Assembly (NCBI GenBank): GCA_030737875.1
Contig: CM060922.1
Coordinates: 304,101,456 to 304,165,455 of the forward strand
DNA from: Allium sativum
Taxonomy: Eukaryota > Streptophyta > Magnoliopsida > Asparagales > Amaryllidaceae
Direction of reading: 5' to 3'
Length of the DNA: 64,000 nucleotides
The translations under genes were made by a program, and so were the position numbers. Of this stretch, positions 23,750 to 37,028 are shown piece after piece (position 1 is the first letter of the stretch; every line of letters starts with the position of its first letter). The notes beneath the pieces are model-generated. The model searched no databases. It was not told the origin of the DNA and saw nothing but the letters and a program-made list of their open reading frames with translations.

Positions 23750-26700
23750 CCATTGAGATCAAACTATCTAACGGTTGTAATTGGTCATCCGCGTACATTG
23801 AAGACCTTCAAATTGGAAAAACGTTAAATTTTAGTTCTCCTTACTGATCGAATTATGCCTTTGATCCCCTTTTCTCTTCTTCAACTTAAACCTAGGTCAA
23901 AAAGTTTTCCCCAAATTTTAATTTCCCACTCCCTGTTCTGCAGCCTAGATCCTCAATTTCTTAATACCCGTCGTCTTCTCCTCTTTCGCCTTCTATGCCA
24001 TCAGAAATTGCGGCTTCGGCAACCTCTGGACCTACGACATGTTGATAGCAACCGAGTTCCCATTACTCCATCGACGACTTCCAGCAGAAGGGATTCGAAA
24101 GCCTAATTTCGGGTTCCCATCTCTCTATCGTCGACTTCCCATCTCTCCATCTCTCTCAATCGCAGCACGCATGGATTTTCTCAATCTGCAACCCTAATTT
24201 CGGGTATCGACGATAGCCCCAAATCAGCAATTAAAAATGTAAGTTTGATTTTATTTTATCTATCATCTATGATTGGTTAGTTGATTGAAATATGTTTTGA
24301 TGCTGTGTTGATTTCCAGTGTTGAGTTCAGATTGAACAAGCACTTGTTAAAAGTGAGTTCGACTATAGGAAGAGATGAAATTGAGTTCCCTTATTCGAAA
24401 AGATAAAGCGTGTTCCTCTAGAAGGAGAGATACACCTAGCTCCTGTACTAGATGGAGTGCCTCTTGCATGTGTTCAAGAGAGAGCGTTTCCATCATTGTT
24501 TAGCAAAATACAGTAATTATATTCCCATTGTCATCACATAATGGAGTTTGAAGTATTTTTTAATGGGTTTCCCCATTAAATTTAGTGTCTCAAGTTTATT
24601 TATAACATTTAGTTCATCCTGTATGAAAGGATTAATGAAATATATCAGTACAAATGACTTTTTTCAATACTGGTTCAAACTCTTACTCATGTCAATATGC
24701 TACTGGTTTTATAGATAATAAAGGAGACAATGAAATCAGTGCGCAAAACGACTCTGGCATATAATTTTTTTTTTTCCTTTGTTTTATCAGTATTATGTGT
24801 TAATTCATTTCAATGCACTGTTTTAGATTCATAAAAAAAAACCATTTCAATTCATTTTCATTGTTATGCTCATGGTCACTTTTTGTTTATTTAGTGATTC
24901 AATCATTTTGCTTTAGCCATATTTGCTTTCAAATCAAAAAGAAAAAACATATTATAATCATTTTATAATTTTTCCTGTGCATTTCATTTCACAAACCATT
25001 TTTACATTCTTTAGTTTCCGTATACATTTCTTTTGCACCTGCACATTATATTTCTTACTCAAGCACCTGTTTGTATTCATTCCATTTATCTGTTTCATTT
25101 TTTTGGAGGTAGCATAAGAATTTTATATGTGAAAATGATTCATTTAGGCACCTGCCAACATTTTTAATTTATTTGAACCGTCCTGAATTTTATATGTGAA
25201 AATGATTCATTTAGGCTCTAGTTCAATAAATCCAATTATTTCATGTTCAACTCATAGTAAACCATTACGGTGTTGGATTATGGGCGAAAAACCAGCATGT
25301 GTCCCAGAGAGATGAAATATTTTACATATGTTGGTTTTTGTTTTTATTTTGTTTTATTTTTTAAGGAAAATCCACTGTAGCTTTGTGTATTCTCAAGTTT
25401 TACCAAAATAGATTTCAGGTGGGATTTTTAGGTTATTTTTAGGTTCTACAATACCAGCTACAAAAGAAATCAGTAGTGTGCATACCTTGCCACACAAAGT
25501 CTGCATAATCTTCTTAACGCTTGCTTATTGTCATAGAATGGGCCTTCATTACTTGATTTTGAGGTGCTTCTAGATATTTTCTCTGTTTTGTTATTAATTA
25601 CACAAATTTAGCTTTCTTCTGTGACTGAACTTAATTCTTTGCCATCAAGTATTTGGTTGCTTCTAACCAGATCTTTACATAATACATATTTTGTGGTTTG
25701 TATATTTGAAAGTTATGTTAAATTAATTTAAGATGACTGAGTCAATTTTTTGTCATATACAATCTATATTATGTACTTTGTTTAAATTACTACGGCCCTT
25801 TCATGTCATTTCATCTACTTATATAAATTTATTTTACAAAGCTTGATATAAATCAAAAAATTTATTTGTAGGAACTCAACAGCCCCTTGAGTGCTCTTCT
25901 TCCGATGGCATTTGTTACAGACAGCAATGATGACCATTCAAACTTATCAGTTGGTTTTAAGGTGCATGATGTTGTGCGTTTAATACATTATGAAGTACCT
26001 TTACACTAGTTATACTAGTAGATATTGACTATTAATTATTCTCCTGATGCTTTGATTCCAGCTATTTGTCAAACTAGGAATAGATTTATCCCCGATTTAC
26101 TTTCACTGTATAGCATAATTTCACTAGTGGGTATGTGACAGGCTCCAATTGTTTAGGAAAAATCCAAAGTGGTTATAGTAATGATTATACTAGTGGGTAT
26201 ACTTTATCCTTGATTATGTTGTCAGTATTTTTGGGACAATATAAAATGTTAAGGGATGTAGATTGAAATGGAAAATAACAAGTTATATCGATACAAATTT
26301 GATATCAATACAACTAGAATACCTTCAAAACTAAACATATAATCCGACAAGTGGAAGCCCATGCGTGCACGGAAGCATAGTTTACTTGACATTATAATTT
26401 GTTTGTATGAATAGAATGGTGGAGCATAGTTGACGGACATGGATTTTCTACAACGGTTGTGTACTGCTAGTGCTTTGGCAAATGTTTTATTCAATTACAT
26501 AAGTAAACAGCAATGTAATGACTGGTTCTTATGATATGTGAAAATTTAAGGAAATATATAATTCAACTACAGTAGTAATCAGTGTTAAAATAATTAAATT
26601 TTACTATTATGTATACTATTTAAAAAAAATCCCTTAGTGCCTCATCTCATTTGATTGGTATTTCGTGAACTGTCAAATTAAATGTGGGTTTGTTAAACAG

Positions 26701-29400
26701 CAAAATAAAATCGATGGAAAGCAATATGAAAGAGGAATAAATTAAAAAAAAGGCACAGAATGTTTTATACATGGAAAGCACAGAATGTTTTATGAAAAAT
26801 AATTTTTTTCTTAGTAAATATATAAAGATTTCAAAATAAGGAGTTTTACGGAAAAGAGTAATAGCTTTGTCATTGTTTTGAAGTATGGTTTGAAAATTTG
26901 GAAATTAATTGTTTGCTAATACAAAATAATGATAAAAAAGAATATGTGTAGTATAGTCCTAGGCATACATTCAAATTAAATAATCAAATTGGAGATACAT
27001 TTTATAATTTAATGACAAAATCTTACCTGTATTAGTACAATTAACGTACACAATCTTGGCGGATGTGACAATTTGATTAATGAAGATTAATTGTCTTTGC
27101 TTATAAGGTAGTTAGCAGCGGTTTTGAATTCTTTCACATTTTTGATTGATATATGGTTATATATGACTAAAAATAAGGAAGAAAAATATTATTTTGTATT
27201 TGTGCATATAGCCGATGCATGGTAGACTGATACTTTCCATTTTGGTGTTTGTATGAATTTTAGAAACTTATAAACTACAGCATGTAGTAATATACGAAAG
27301 TATATTCAGACATGCATTAATGTAAAAGAGGAATGCACCATTAGCTTGGATAAAGAGAGCAATAAGTAGTGGAATAATATTCAATACATAACTGGAAAGA
27401 AATATGTACATTTAGTGCACAAAAAATTACTAATAGATATTCAAATTAAGCACAAATACAAATAATATAACATCTATATAAGAAAGTTCATTTTTAGCAA
27501 GTAAAATATGCAAAATGAACAACATTTAGAATAAAATATGAATATAAAGTTATTACTCTCATTATGAAGACAATTTTTGTAAACATATTTTAACAGTCTT
27601 TTGATATCGTCTAATTACCTCAGAAAAAGATATTGGAAAAATATGCAACTTTGTATCCTTTGGTTTAAATGAACATATCAAATAAATATGACACAAATAA
27701 TCCTATAAATTAATGAGAAAAAAAACAATTTTTTTGTTGGAAAGAAATATGTACATTTAGTGCACAAAAAATACTGGTAGATATTCAAATTAAGCAGACA
27801 CAAAGAAAACAATTAACTAGAGATATACTTTATATTTTGGTGACAAACTATTACTGTTTTAGTATAATTAATATGCACTCTTCGGCTACTGGCTTTGATG
27901 GATTTTCCACTCTTGACTTTGGTATTTGCTTTTCTGACAAATAGTATCTCATTTATTAGGTGTAAGTTGTAACCCGTAACTTCTTGTTTATCTACTATTG
28001 GTGCTTTATTATTGATTTTATAATAGGATCATGCGTATAAGTTAAATGGATTGAATCAACTGATAATCAATTTTGTACCTATTTGAATCACCATACGTTC
28101 ACAAATCAAAATAAAAACGAAATGTTTATAGTTGGATCAATTTGACCACCACATGAATCATCTGTGCCTCTTCTAGATAATAAGCTTGTTTTATTTCTAG
28201 ATAACAAAAATATTATATTTTGTTGGGTGAATGGAGACCACATCATATTGTAGTTACAGTGTAAATATAACCTTTTCATGTTGTTTTCCCTTTTTGTTTT
28301 CTTTTCCTAATCAATTCAATCAATTTCTTTTTTAATATATCTATTTCTAAGTTTGGATTCCTATCGTACAAAATACCAATGTCATTTATCTGTTACACTT
28401 CGTAACAACTGCATTCTTTAACAACTTCAGGGAAATCATTTCACATCAGTTCAGTAACAAAAGTAATATTAGCAATATTAGCACTAAATCGGTAAGAAAA
28501 TGATTAAAGCTTATGACTGATTCAACTTTTTATAAAGGCAACAGTAAATAAGCTAAGTGAATCTTTGTCCAGTTTGTTAGTTGTAGTTTAGTAAATTTAA
28601 AATGCTCAGTAAATATATATTTGTTCGGTAAGCCACTTTTTGCTTACTTGCTTTCCACCATTAGTATGCAGGAATACATGTTTGACACTATCATTGAAAT
28701 AAGAGATGTATGCATGTTTGGCACCATCAATGAAGTGACAGGTTAGTACCTGTATTTTCTACATAATTTGTTATATGCAGGAACACATGTTATTTATTTT
28801 GTTATGTGGCAATGTGTGATAGGACACAGCTGAGCTTACAGTTTCAGCTTGTGTAAATAATTGAGTGCAATGTTAGTGACTGAGCTGGGTTTTTTGATTT
28901 TGATGTTTGGGTGTACACCAATATTACATAACCAATCGATCAGGTTGTTAAGCATGATGATATATGTGATAGTTTTCTTATGTAAATTTAGTTTCTGTTG
29001 CAGGCATATTGAGCAATATATAGTGATGTGCACATAATAGATATGGTGTTGGTTTTAAATGGCGATCAATAGCAACAAATCACAAAATGACTTAATTTGT
29101 CATAAGTTTATACAAACCTGTTCTTTCTGAAATATATACAGGTGGCCTCATTTATGTTTTTCCTTGTAAACAGTGTGCATTGTTGGAATATACAAGTATA
29201 GTTTAATGTACAATTGTTCTTTACGCAGGGATTATCGTTCATTGTATATTGGAAAAACCCTTGTCGAGCTTGCAGAAGAGAGTATGCCATTAAACAAATT
29301 TGTAGAAACAATAATTTGAAATGTCTTTGTCATTAAACAATTCAGCAGAATCATAACAAAGCCAGGAGGAAAACTGGAAATGGGCGAGGTTAGGTTATGA
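23750..29400 (+). other. CACTA-3 interior; possible captured gene fragments, not recognised
   Basis: At 23830-24240 a CT-rich stretch ends in CAATTAAAAATGTAAGTTT, like a plant 5' leader with a splice donor. Later there are short open segments between plausible splice sites: 25872-25961 (ELNSPLSALLPMAFVTDS), 28670-28740 (EYMFDTIIEIRDVCMFGTIN) and 29229-29318 (YIGKTLVELAEESMPLNK). CACTA elements are known to pick up host gene pieces. I recognise none of these and cannot rule out chance. A ~55-bp direct repeat (27400-27455 and 27737-27793) and a ~30-bp one (25119 and 25186) also occur. The remainder is featureless AT-rich DNA. Confidence 0.35.
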
Positions 29401-29699
29401 AACCAACAAAGCCAGGACTACTTTTTATTCCTAAAACATAATTTTTGTTTAGATTTTTGTTTATATGACATTAGTTTTAAGTTGTATCGGATAATGTTAT
29501 GAATGTTGGCTGTTATGTGAATATTTTATCAATTATTATAACATTTTTTATTGTTATATAATGTTTTGTGACATTAATTTTTCTAGTTGATATATATGTA
29601 TATATGTTTCATTGCACGATGAGTAATGAATATTGAGTATTGTTGAAATGAATGTATTTGATGTTTAGATTGATGGTTAGAAATGCTGTAAAATGTTTG

Positions 29700-30165
29700 C
29701 AATTTTTTTGCGTCACTAATCCGTCGCTATATAACTAGGATTTACCAACGGATAACTGGAATGTAAAATGTTTGCTATATATTTCCGTCGGTAATCCGTC
29801 ACTATATAGCTAGGATTTACCGACGGATAACGGGGATGTAAAATGTTTGCTATGTATTTCCGTCGGTAATCCCTCACTAAATAGCGTGCATTTTGAGACG
29901 GAAAGATATTTATTGATTTTATCATGTTATATATATCCGTCAGTAAAACGTCGGTGAAATATTTTAAAATGAAATAATAATATATTAGAAAACGACGGTC
30001 AAGTGACGGAGAATCGACGCTAATTTCCGTCGCAAAATTGTGCCTAAAATACCGACGTGTTTTTTAGCGACAACCTTATTCTGCTGCAAATCCGTCGCTA
30101 ATAGGCCTTTAGCGAGGGTTTAGCGACGGATTTTTCCGCTGCAAAATCAGTGTTTTCTTGTAGTG
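29700..30165. repeat. CACTA-3 right subterminal repeats, with a 75-bp tandem repeat
   Basis: The same CGTCGC / CCGACGGA motifs crowd the right end. At 29718-29892 a 75-bp unit (each with AATCCGTC.CTATATA, a CCAACGGATAAC-type motif and AAAATGTTTGCTAT) is repeated about 2.4 times. The 69-codon ORF at 29716-29925 is only this repeat read through. Confidence 0.85.
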
Positions 30166-33100
30166 GAACAACCGAAACCATTTGATTACTCCACATCAGG
30201 TAATGATATACCCTTTTAATGGGTGTGACCCACATAGCCATGTTGCCTACCCGATTTTGTGCCATTTCCCGGTTGATGAGGCTTGAGGTTACGTTTATCT
30301 CCATAATCAACACATCTTTGAATGCCACATCGTCAGATCCGTCAAATTACTAATTGACGTCCACAAATATACTCTGGGTGTTAAGCAAGGGAATTTCTCC
30401 GCCACCAAACTTGGTATATTTGTAAAAATCAACGTACATGATTCTTAAGGAAATACTCTGTCAGACATTCGTCCATTCAAGTCATCCAGGAACAGGATGA
30501 ACAGAGGGCACCCTCCTACCGCATCCTATATAGTAGTCACCCCAAGGATCAGTAGTGAGAAGTCCTTGCAAATTCGAATATTTCAATCATGAAAGAATCA
30601 CAAGTCATCATAACTCTGGTAGCTAGCTAGAGAAATTTAATGAGTAGTCCTTCCGCTCATGAAGATCAACGGTCTTCAATGCTCCGTCTCGACCATTTTC
30701 TGATATCTTCAACGTTATGTATTTGCTGGTCGGAATGGTTTTCGAATATAAATTCGATCCCGGTCTTTCCGTACCAACAATCGCTAAAAGGCCATATTTT
30801 GATAGTCGATTATTTAACTATCAAATCACAACAATATATCTAGGTGAAATGGGCAGCTCAGGTCCTTATTTAATATATTTCCTTAAACCATTTCATCGAT
30901 TTCTTATAATCGATTCCATAAATTTTAACTTATCAAAACTCTCTGGTTTCGTTACTTAAAACATTTCTGAACACTCTTTTAATCAACTTTTCTTTTTATT
31001 TCCTTTGTCTGGAAATATTACTATATTCACCATCAACGTCTTTTACTTTCTTTTAATGTGGAAACAACGTTTAATTTACTCAAAACCCTTTTTATATTGA
31101 AATTATCACTATTGTTTTATAAACTCACTTTTAATTTCCTTTACCATTTGAGCATATCGTTATATTTCTATTTAATCAAACGGCTTATGATAAATTACAA
31201 AAATCTCTTTCTTTATTTTTGATTATACCATTTTACCTAATTTCATTCCGAGGTGAACGCTTATTTTTAAATCATTGGTTTGGGTAAAACCCTTTTCACA
31301 CCTTGTTTATATGATTGAATTAAATTCAAATCCTTTCCATGCTAATCCATTTCATAACTTAATTCCCTTTTAGAAAAGAATTCCAATCATAGTGTACTCG
31401 ATTTAGTTATAATTAAATGCAAGTAGTTATCTTTTCGATTAACCAAAACTAGCATAGTTACTTCCTTTTAAAAGGTTATTTAAATAAAATGATAAATTAT
31501 ATTAATCACAAATAACTCGGTAATCACTTTCCAACCCATTTCAAACAAATATTACCTCTCGATAATAGTGAAGCTATTCAAGTTGGGGTATTCTAATTAC
31601 CTCTCAGACCTTGATCGACAACGTTCTTATCTCAAGATAATACAAGTTTGAAATACCCAAATCTAATATGTCCTTCCCATTTCCATTTAGTCGGGATTCA
31701 TAATCATTTTCTTTTATTTGAAACCCACTTGACATGCTAATCCCCTTTTCTTGATTTGGTAAACCTTCACTAAACCCATTTGATTCCCATATGGTTTTAC
31801 AATGATTTCTTTCCTTGGTAAACTTCTTTATAATCACTTTACTTAATTTATAAAGAAATATTTATCAAACCTCTATTTAAGTCTAAATTTATCCATACTC
31901 ATCTTATTGAAACTGCCGTATTAGTTTACAAAGCTTATTTACAACCCTGGTTTGTAAATTTGGATTATACACCCTTACTAACCATTAATCAAATACCATA
32001 GCCACTCATTTATTTCTTAATTGAATCCCACTTAAAAGTTATCGCTTTAATTATGTCTAAAACTTCTCTTTAATATCACTATGGCTCGACGGTCCTTTAT
32101 CAACTTATGTTTATAAAATTCTAGGCTTTATAACCAAAGTCCTTTGGTAACCTTTACTTAGTTAAAACCTTATTATAATTTGATTTCCCTTTTTGAAAAG
32201 AATGCCAATAATTGGAACAATATCTTTAATTATTATTAATATGATAATTAACTTCATATTAACCAAATAAAAACAGTATATTTCAATAATTAATCATTCA
32301 TTAATTACTTCATTATTAAATAAAGACAGGATAGTTAAATGATTTTACAAAAGGAGATCAAATAAAAATTAACTTTAAACAATTCAGTAATAACTTAATA
32401 TTATAGTTTTTAACTAACTTCTAACCCCATTCGTCAAGTTAATGAATATTTTGAAAACCATTGATTTGATTAACCCAACCTCAATTCCAAATTAAAATGG
32501 TTGATTTTTTTTCCAACCGTACATACCAGTTAATTGTTAACTGATTTCCATCATCATTGCCTCTTGAAATTAATTAAATAACTTAATTAATTTAAACTAT
32601 CAGTTAATTGTTTTATAAAAACAATTATTCCATTTCACTAACCCGGGTTAGTTTTTGACTGCAGTTCATGAATCTCAATAATGACATTAAATTCTTATTG
32701 TAAACTATTAAGTAATTTCTATTAAAAACATGATTATTAACATATAAGAATAATTATAAACTTCACTCCATTTTTTCCTATAACATAAATAAATAATTTT
32801 AATTAATCAGTTTAATTATTAATATTAAATCAACTGTTCAATTTCACTTATCCATATATTAGCTCCTGACTTTTGTTCATAGAACTGCGTAAAATTTCAT
32901 TATATAAACTTTCAATAATCACATTTGTAAACATGATTTTAATTATAAATATATTTATAAAACATCGTTTTTATTCGACTCATACAAAATAACTTAAATC
33001 CTTTAATTTATTTGTAAAATAAATTTAAACTCCGTGAATTTGCCCATCAGCAAAACAACATTATAAAACAATAGATTTAGACCATCACTGTCAACTAGTT

Positions 33101-35778
33101 AATCAATACTGTTGGTTGATAAAAATTACCACAACAATCACATCCATTCAACCATCATCATTCAGACAGGTTCAGTGTCAATTTGGGGTTTACTCAGTTC
33201 ATGTGTAAATAGTATAAAAATAAACAATACACTTGATATTTTTGAGGAATCCGGTCAGATCCCTCCAACCTGTTCTTCTCTACATCACGAGTAATTATAA
33301 CACTTCATGATAGCATATAATTTTAAATTAAATAAATTAACGAGGATAATATAACTAACAACAACCATTTTATCAACCATAAGCAACCAACGCAGCCAAT
33401 CGACCAATAGATATATTTTTAATGGTATTTTAATTATGTGGATTTATCACATCACAGGGGTCTAGAAAAGTGTGAGAATTAACTCACCGTTTACTCCTAA
33501 ATCGACGATTCTGGTTGGCTTATACAATTTCAACGAGCGTTTGAAATTGTATATAAATCTCACCGTCTTTGAATCATTCCAATCCAGCTCGATATTGTAG
33601 TGTTTGTTCATGCGACTCTAATGAATCTGCTTTTGCCTTATTCTGATATTGTATGACAAATATATGCTAGTTACCAGCTTGTATATGAGTTTTAAAAAGA
33701 ATTATAATATAATTAATTATACTTAGATTTCTTAGTTACCATCGTTAAGCTGAAATAGCGACCTTGCCTGAAACCAAAATGTGCCCTTTTCCTCCAGGAG
33801 ATTCCAAATGCAGCACGTGTCCTTTTAGTCCCCCACGTTACCTCCTTTTGGTTCCTTTCTACCAGATAATTCATCTCTTTACGTTTTTCTTTAACGTTCT
33901 TCTCCTTTTTTTTATATTAAAAAAAAACCGTAAGCCCAACTCACCCAATACCACTACAGCTCATCTACTCTTTCCCTATCGCGACATCTCCTTCTCCCTT
34001 GGTGAATCAAAACGCTTCTCCTCCAACCGATTGTATTATTATCGGTTTTTATATTTTTTTTCTTCACTTTCGTAATACTACTGTCCTCCTTAGTTCCATT
34101 TTGTTTGCTTCCCTTTTTTTTTTTTTTCTATTGCAGTTTAGTTCTCGCGTTGCTTCTAAATGAAAACCACGCCATAGACCCTTCCCCACGAACTAAACTA
34201 CACCCGACATGTTGGAACGCCACCTCATCATGGAGACCCTTCCGCACCATACTGCTTCCTACACATCACCTGAAACCCTCGCCTTGAAGGCAAACTTGAC
34301 TGCTCCTGTGCACCGCCTACCTCGCCAACTCAATATTCACGTCCGTTACAGATTGCACACCTTCCCCCTTCACAAAATTGCTCCGCCCTTTCTCCACTTC
34401 ATCTCATATACATGTCTTCTCGCATCCAACACATATAGTAACCGTACCCGTTTATATGCTCACCCCCATCCGTTGGAGCATCGCCGGACCCGACCCCCAT
34501 CAGTGCCGCAGCTTCCATTCAACGCTGCTGACCCCTCACGTCATGCATACTGTGGTGAAGCAGCAACAACTCCGCTATTCGAGTTAAGGGAAAGGAAGGA
34601 AAAGTTTACTGGTTCGAAGAAAACAGGGAAAGGCAAAGTGTATTTTGAATTTCTTATTTGTTGATCTGAATGAGGAGGAGTTGCTTCGAATACACAGAGC
34701 AGGAAGCAGATGTCTTTTTATTGGGGAAAAGCTGCTTGGTCACCACAAAAAAGGGAACATGGGGTGGTACGATTTTCTCTTCAGTACGCACATGGTGACT
34801 GAATCGCACATGCATGCGCAGTGGTTGGTCAGAGAAAAATGTGGCACTAACATGTGAGGACGTAGATAAAATATATTTTTGGTTTGCAGATGAGCACCTG
34901 TGCGCTGAAACCTCTCACATTGTTATTCATTGATTAACAGAAGTGAAACAGATTATGTCGGGCAGAATTTCCTTTTCTTCTTGCATTTCAGATCATATCA
35001 CATGGCATAGAAGACGTTTGCAGGATATTTATTATGATAATAACAGACGATGTTTTTTATGAAATGACAAACGATATTTTAGTGATTTGAACTAACAATA
35101 TTTTCAGTGTATAACGTGAGTCGTTCACAGTTTGTATAAACCGATACAGACTTCGGTCGCAACAAAAATTGGAAACTACACAATAACTAAAATTTTAAAC
35201 TTGGCATTTTAAAAATTCTAAGTCCAAAAGTCATCCAATATATTAAAACCATTTTGTTTATTAAATAATCATTATCGTTTATTAACGAATTCCATAGCAA
35301 CTATTTTAAATTTCGTTTTGGACATAAAAACAAAATTTACAATATGAAAACTCAATTTTTCTCTTCCACTAGAAAAATATTATCAAATAGTTTCAAACGT
35401 TTCTTATTTCGAGAAAATCCGACTTATATTGGCTCCTGTACAGCCATTTGAAGTTCAAACCGCAATATTACGAACTACTGCGCCGCTGTAGCTCGTTTTA
35501 TAATTAAATTATAAATTATACGATCAACCATCATTAAATAAAAGAAATAGTAAAAAAAAATTCAATATAAACCAATATTAAACCATTTTAAACTGCTTGT
35601 TCACATTGTACTGCAACCACAACATTTTCCGACCGTTTGGAAATTAAAAATATTATTTTACTATTTATTTAAGTAACATATTCAAAATAAAATCATTAAA
35701 TTCAATATTTAAATTCAAACCAATATTTTAAATAATAAAATAAATTAAATAATTACCCAGAAAATATGGGTCGTTACA

Positions 35779-35815
35779 TTCCTTCCCCCTTAAAAGAATT
35801 TCGTCCTCGAAGTTG
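35779..35815 (-). other. Polypurine tract of element B
   Basis: On the minus strand CGAGGACGAAATTC is followed by TTTTAAGGGGGAAGGAA and then the TG of the 3' LTR. Same arrangement as in element A. Confidence 0.88.
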
Positions 35816-37014
35816 CTAAGTAAGAAGAAATGCTGCAAACCCATTATCATTACAAAAATATTTAATTAAAACTTGGTTTTATTTTCAAATCTAGCCCAAT
35901 TGGTTTTAAACCCAGTTTATTTCAAATAACAAAAATTTCAAAAAATTTCTAACACCTTAAATTCTGGAAAATTTTTGGCAGAGTCTCCCCTGTACGGAGG
36001 GACATATGAAGTATTGCAGGTTCAAGAAATATATATACATCGGCCAACAGGGTCGGAAAAATTCAAAATCCAAATTTAGGGCCTAAATAGAACCAAAATT
36101 TTATATTTTGCATAGACGTACCTTTTTGCGAGCGTTATTATGCGATAAGCGATACATATTCTTATGGTTACTCAACTAGCATGCCAAACTGGATTCAAAT
36201 TACTCCAGAGTTTAGATTAACCCTGTACCTGTTCTCAACTCCAATGAACTTCATTAGTTTACAAAACAAATGTCAGTCAGATCCAAGTATCCATATCATT
36301 TATTCCAAACAATTGGAAATAATCATACCACTTTATTCAATTCTGATGGACTTACTTAGACTTAGCAATCCATTTATCCATTAAAATATCCATTCAGTTT
36401 CATTAACCTTGGATTAATTTATTTAACTTGATCATTTCAGATTGGTTTCCAACCAATGTTCAATCTATATCCATGCCATATATTTCAACCAAACAATTCC
36501 TTGATTTCCACATTATACTTTGATCCTTCTCAATAATTTCAATTCATTTATTTTAGATTGGTTTTCAATCAACTGTTGGCGAATTCTATACAATCCATCC
36601 AACATACAACAAACAACCAAGGCATACCAATCCAACCAAACCATTTTGATTCAGATAAAAGTTTCTCGTTTGCTTTCACTTTGGGTTCACATTAATGGAT
36701 TAAAATTGGATTAATTCCATCCAATTATCTTTTACTCGATTTCACAAGTGAAATATCTTTTTATAATATAAATCTATTCCAGTTCAATATTCCAATTTGA
36801 ATCCTTATCCAAGTTATTCAAACAAATCCATATTATATCATTAGAGAAAAATATATTTATATAAAAATATAATCCGAGCAAACTATATAAAAATAATTTT
36901 ATAATAAATTACAAATACACGCTCTCTTATATACACTCAAACTCAATCTAGGGTATTACTAACCCCATCTCTATTGAGTTACACCACAGAGCCAAGGTTA
37001 TCACTAAACCAATA

Positions 37015-37026
37015 GCTCTGATACCA
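37015..37026 (-). other. Primer-binding site of element B (initiator tRNA-Met)
   Basis: TGGTATCAGAGC on the minus strand, two bases inside the 5' LTR end at 37029. Confidence 0.93.
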
Positions 37027-37028
37027 AC

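Larger units (their letters stand above)
23393..30165. mobile_element. CACTA-3: non-autonomous CACTA transposon with intact ends
   Basis: The left end CACTACAAGAAAACACTGAT and its inverted copy at the right end form a perfect 22-bp terminal inverted repeat. The element is flanked by GAA at 23390-23392 and 30166-30168. The other LTR of B has the empty site (aaaaag-gaa-caaccg near 37905-37920), so boundaries and 3-bp target duplication are directly proven. Both ends carry subterminal repeats of a CGTCGCTAA / GCGACGGA type. No transposase is seen in 6.8 kb, so it depended on another CACTA element for movement. Confidence 0.95.
22505..35778 (-). repeat. Element B 3' LTR (split by CACTA-3)
   Basis: Aligns with 37029-43515 apart from the insertion at 23393-30165. 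Its plus-strand right end, GGGTCGTTACA, meets the purine tract at 35779, identifying the 3' LTR. Conserved blocks shared with A and E lie at 23100-23340 and 30210-30800. AT-rich sequence fills 30960-33470, and a stretch pyrimidine-rich on the plus strand fills 33760-34650. Confidence 0.9.
35779..37028 (-). other. Interior of element B (non-coding)
   Basis: 1250 bp with no retroelement protein. The end next to the primer site (36910-37026) is nearly identical to A (6385-6499). The PPT-proximal segment (~35930-36145) is related to A (5162-5376) and to the segment inside the LTR of C. The middle (36150-36900) is AT-rich and unlike A. Confidence 0.85.

Noticed and set aside
34209..34664. 151-codon plus-strand ORF, with a near-copy at 41950-42405, in the B LTRs
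   Set aside because: The two copies exist because LTRs are duplicates. Of about 13 differences most change the amino acid, and the frame is antisense to the element, so there is no sign of selection for a protein.
34645..34857. 70-codon ORF repeated at 42386-42598
   Set aside because: Same reason: the five amino-acid changes between copies come from nearly all the base differences, and there is no known domain.
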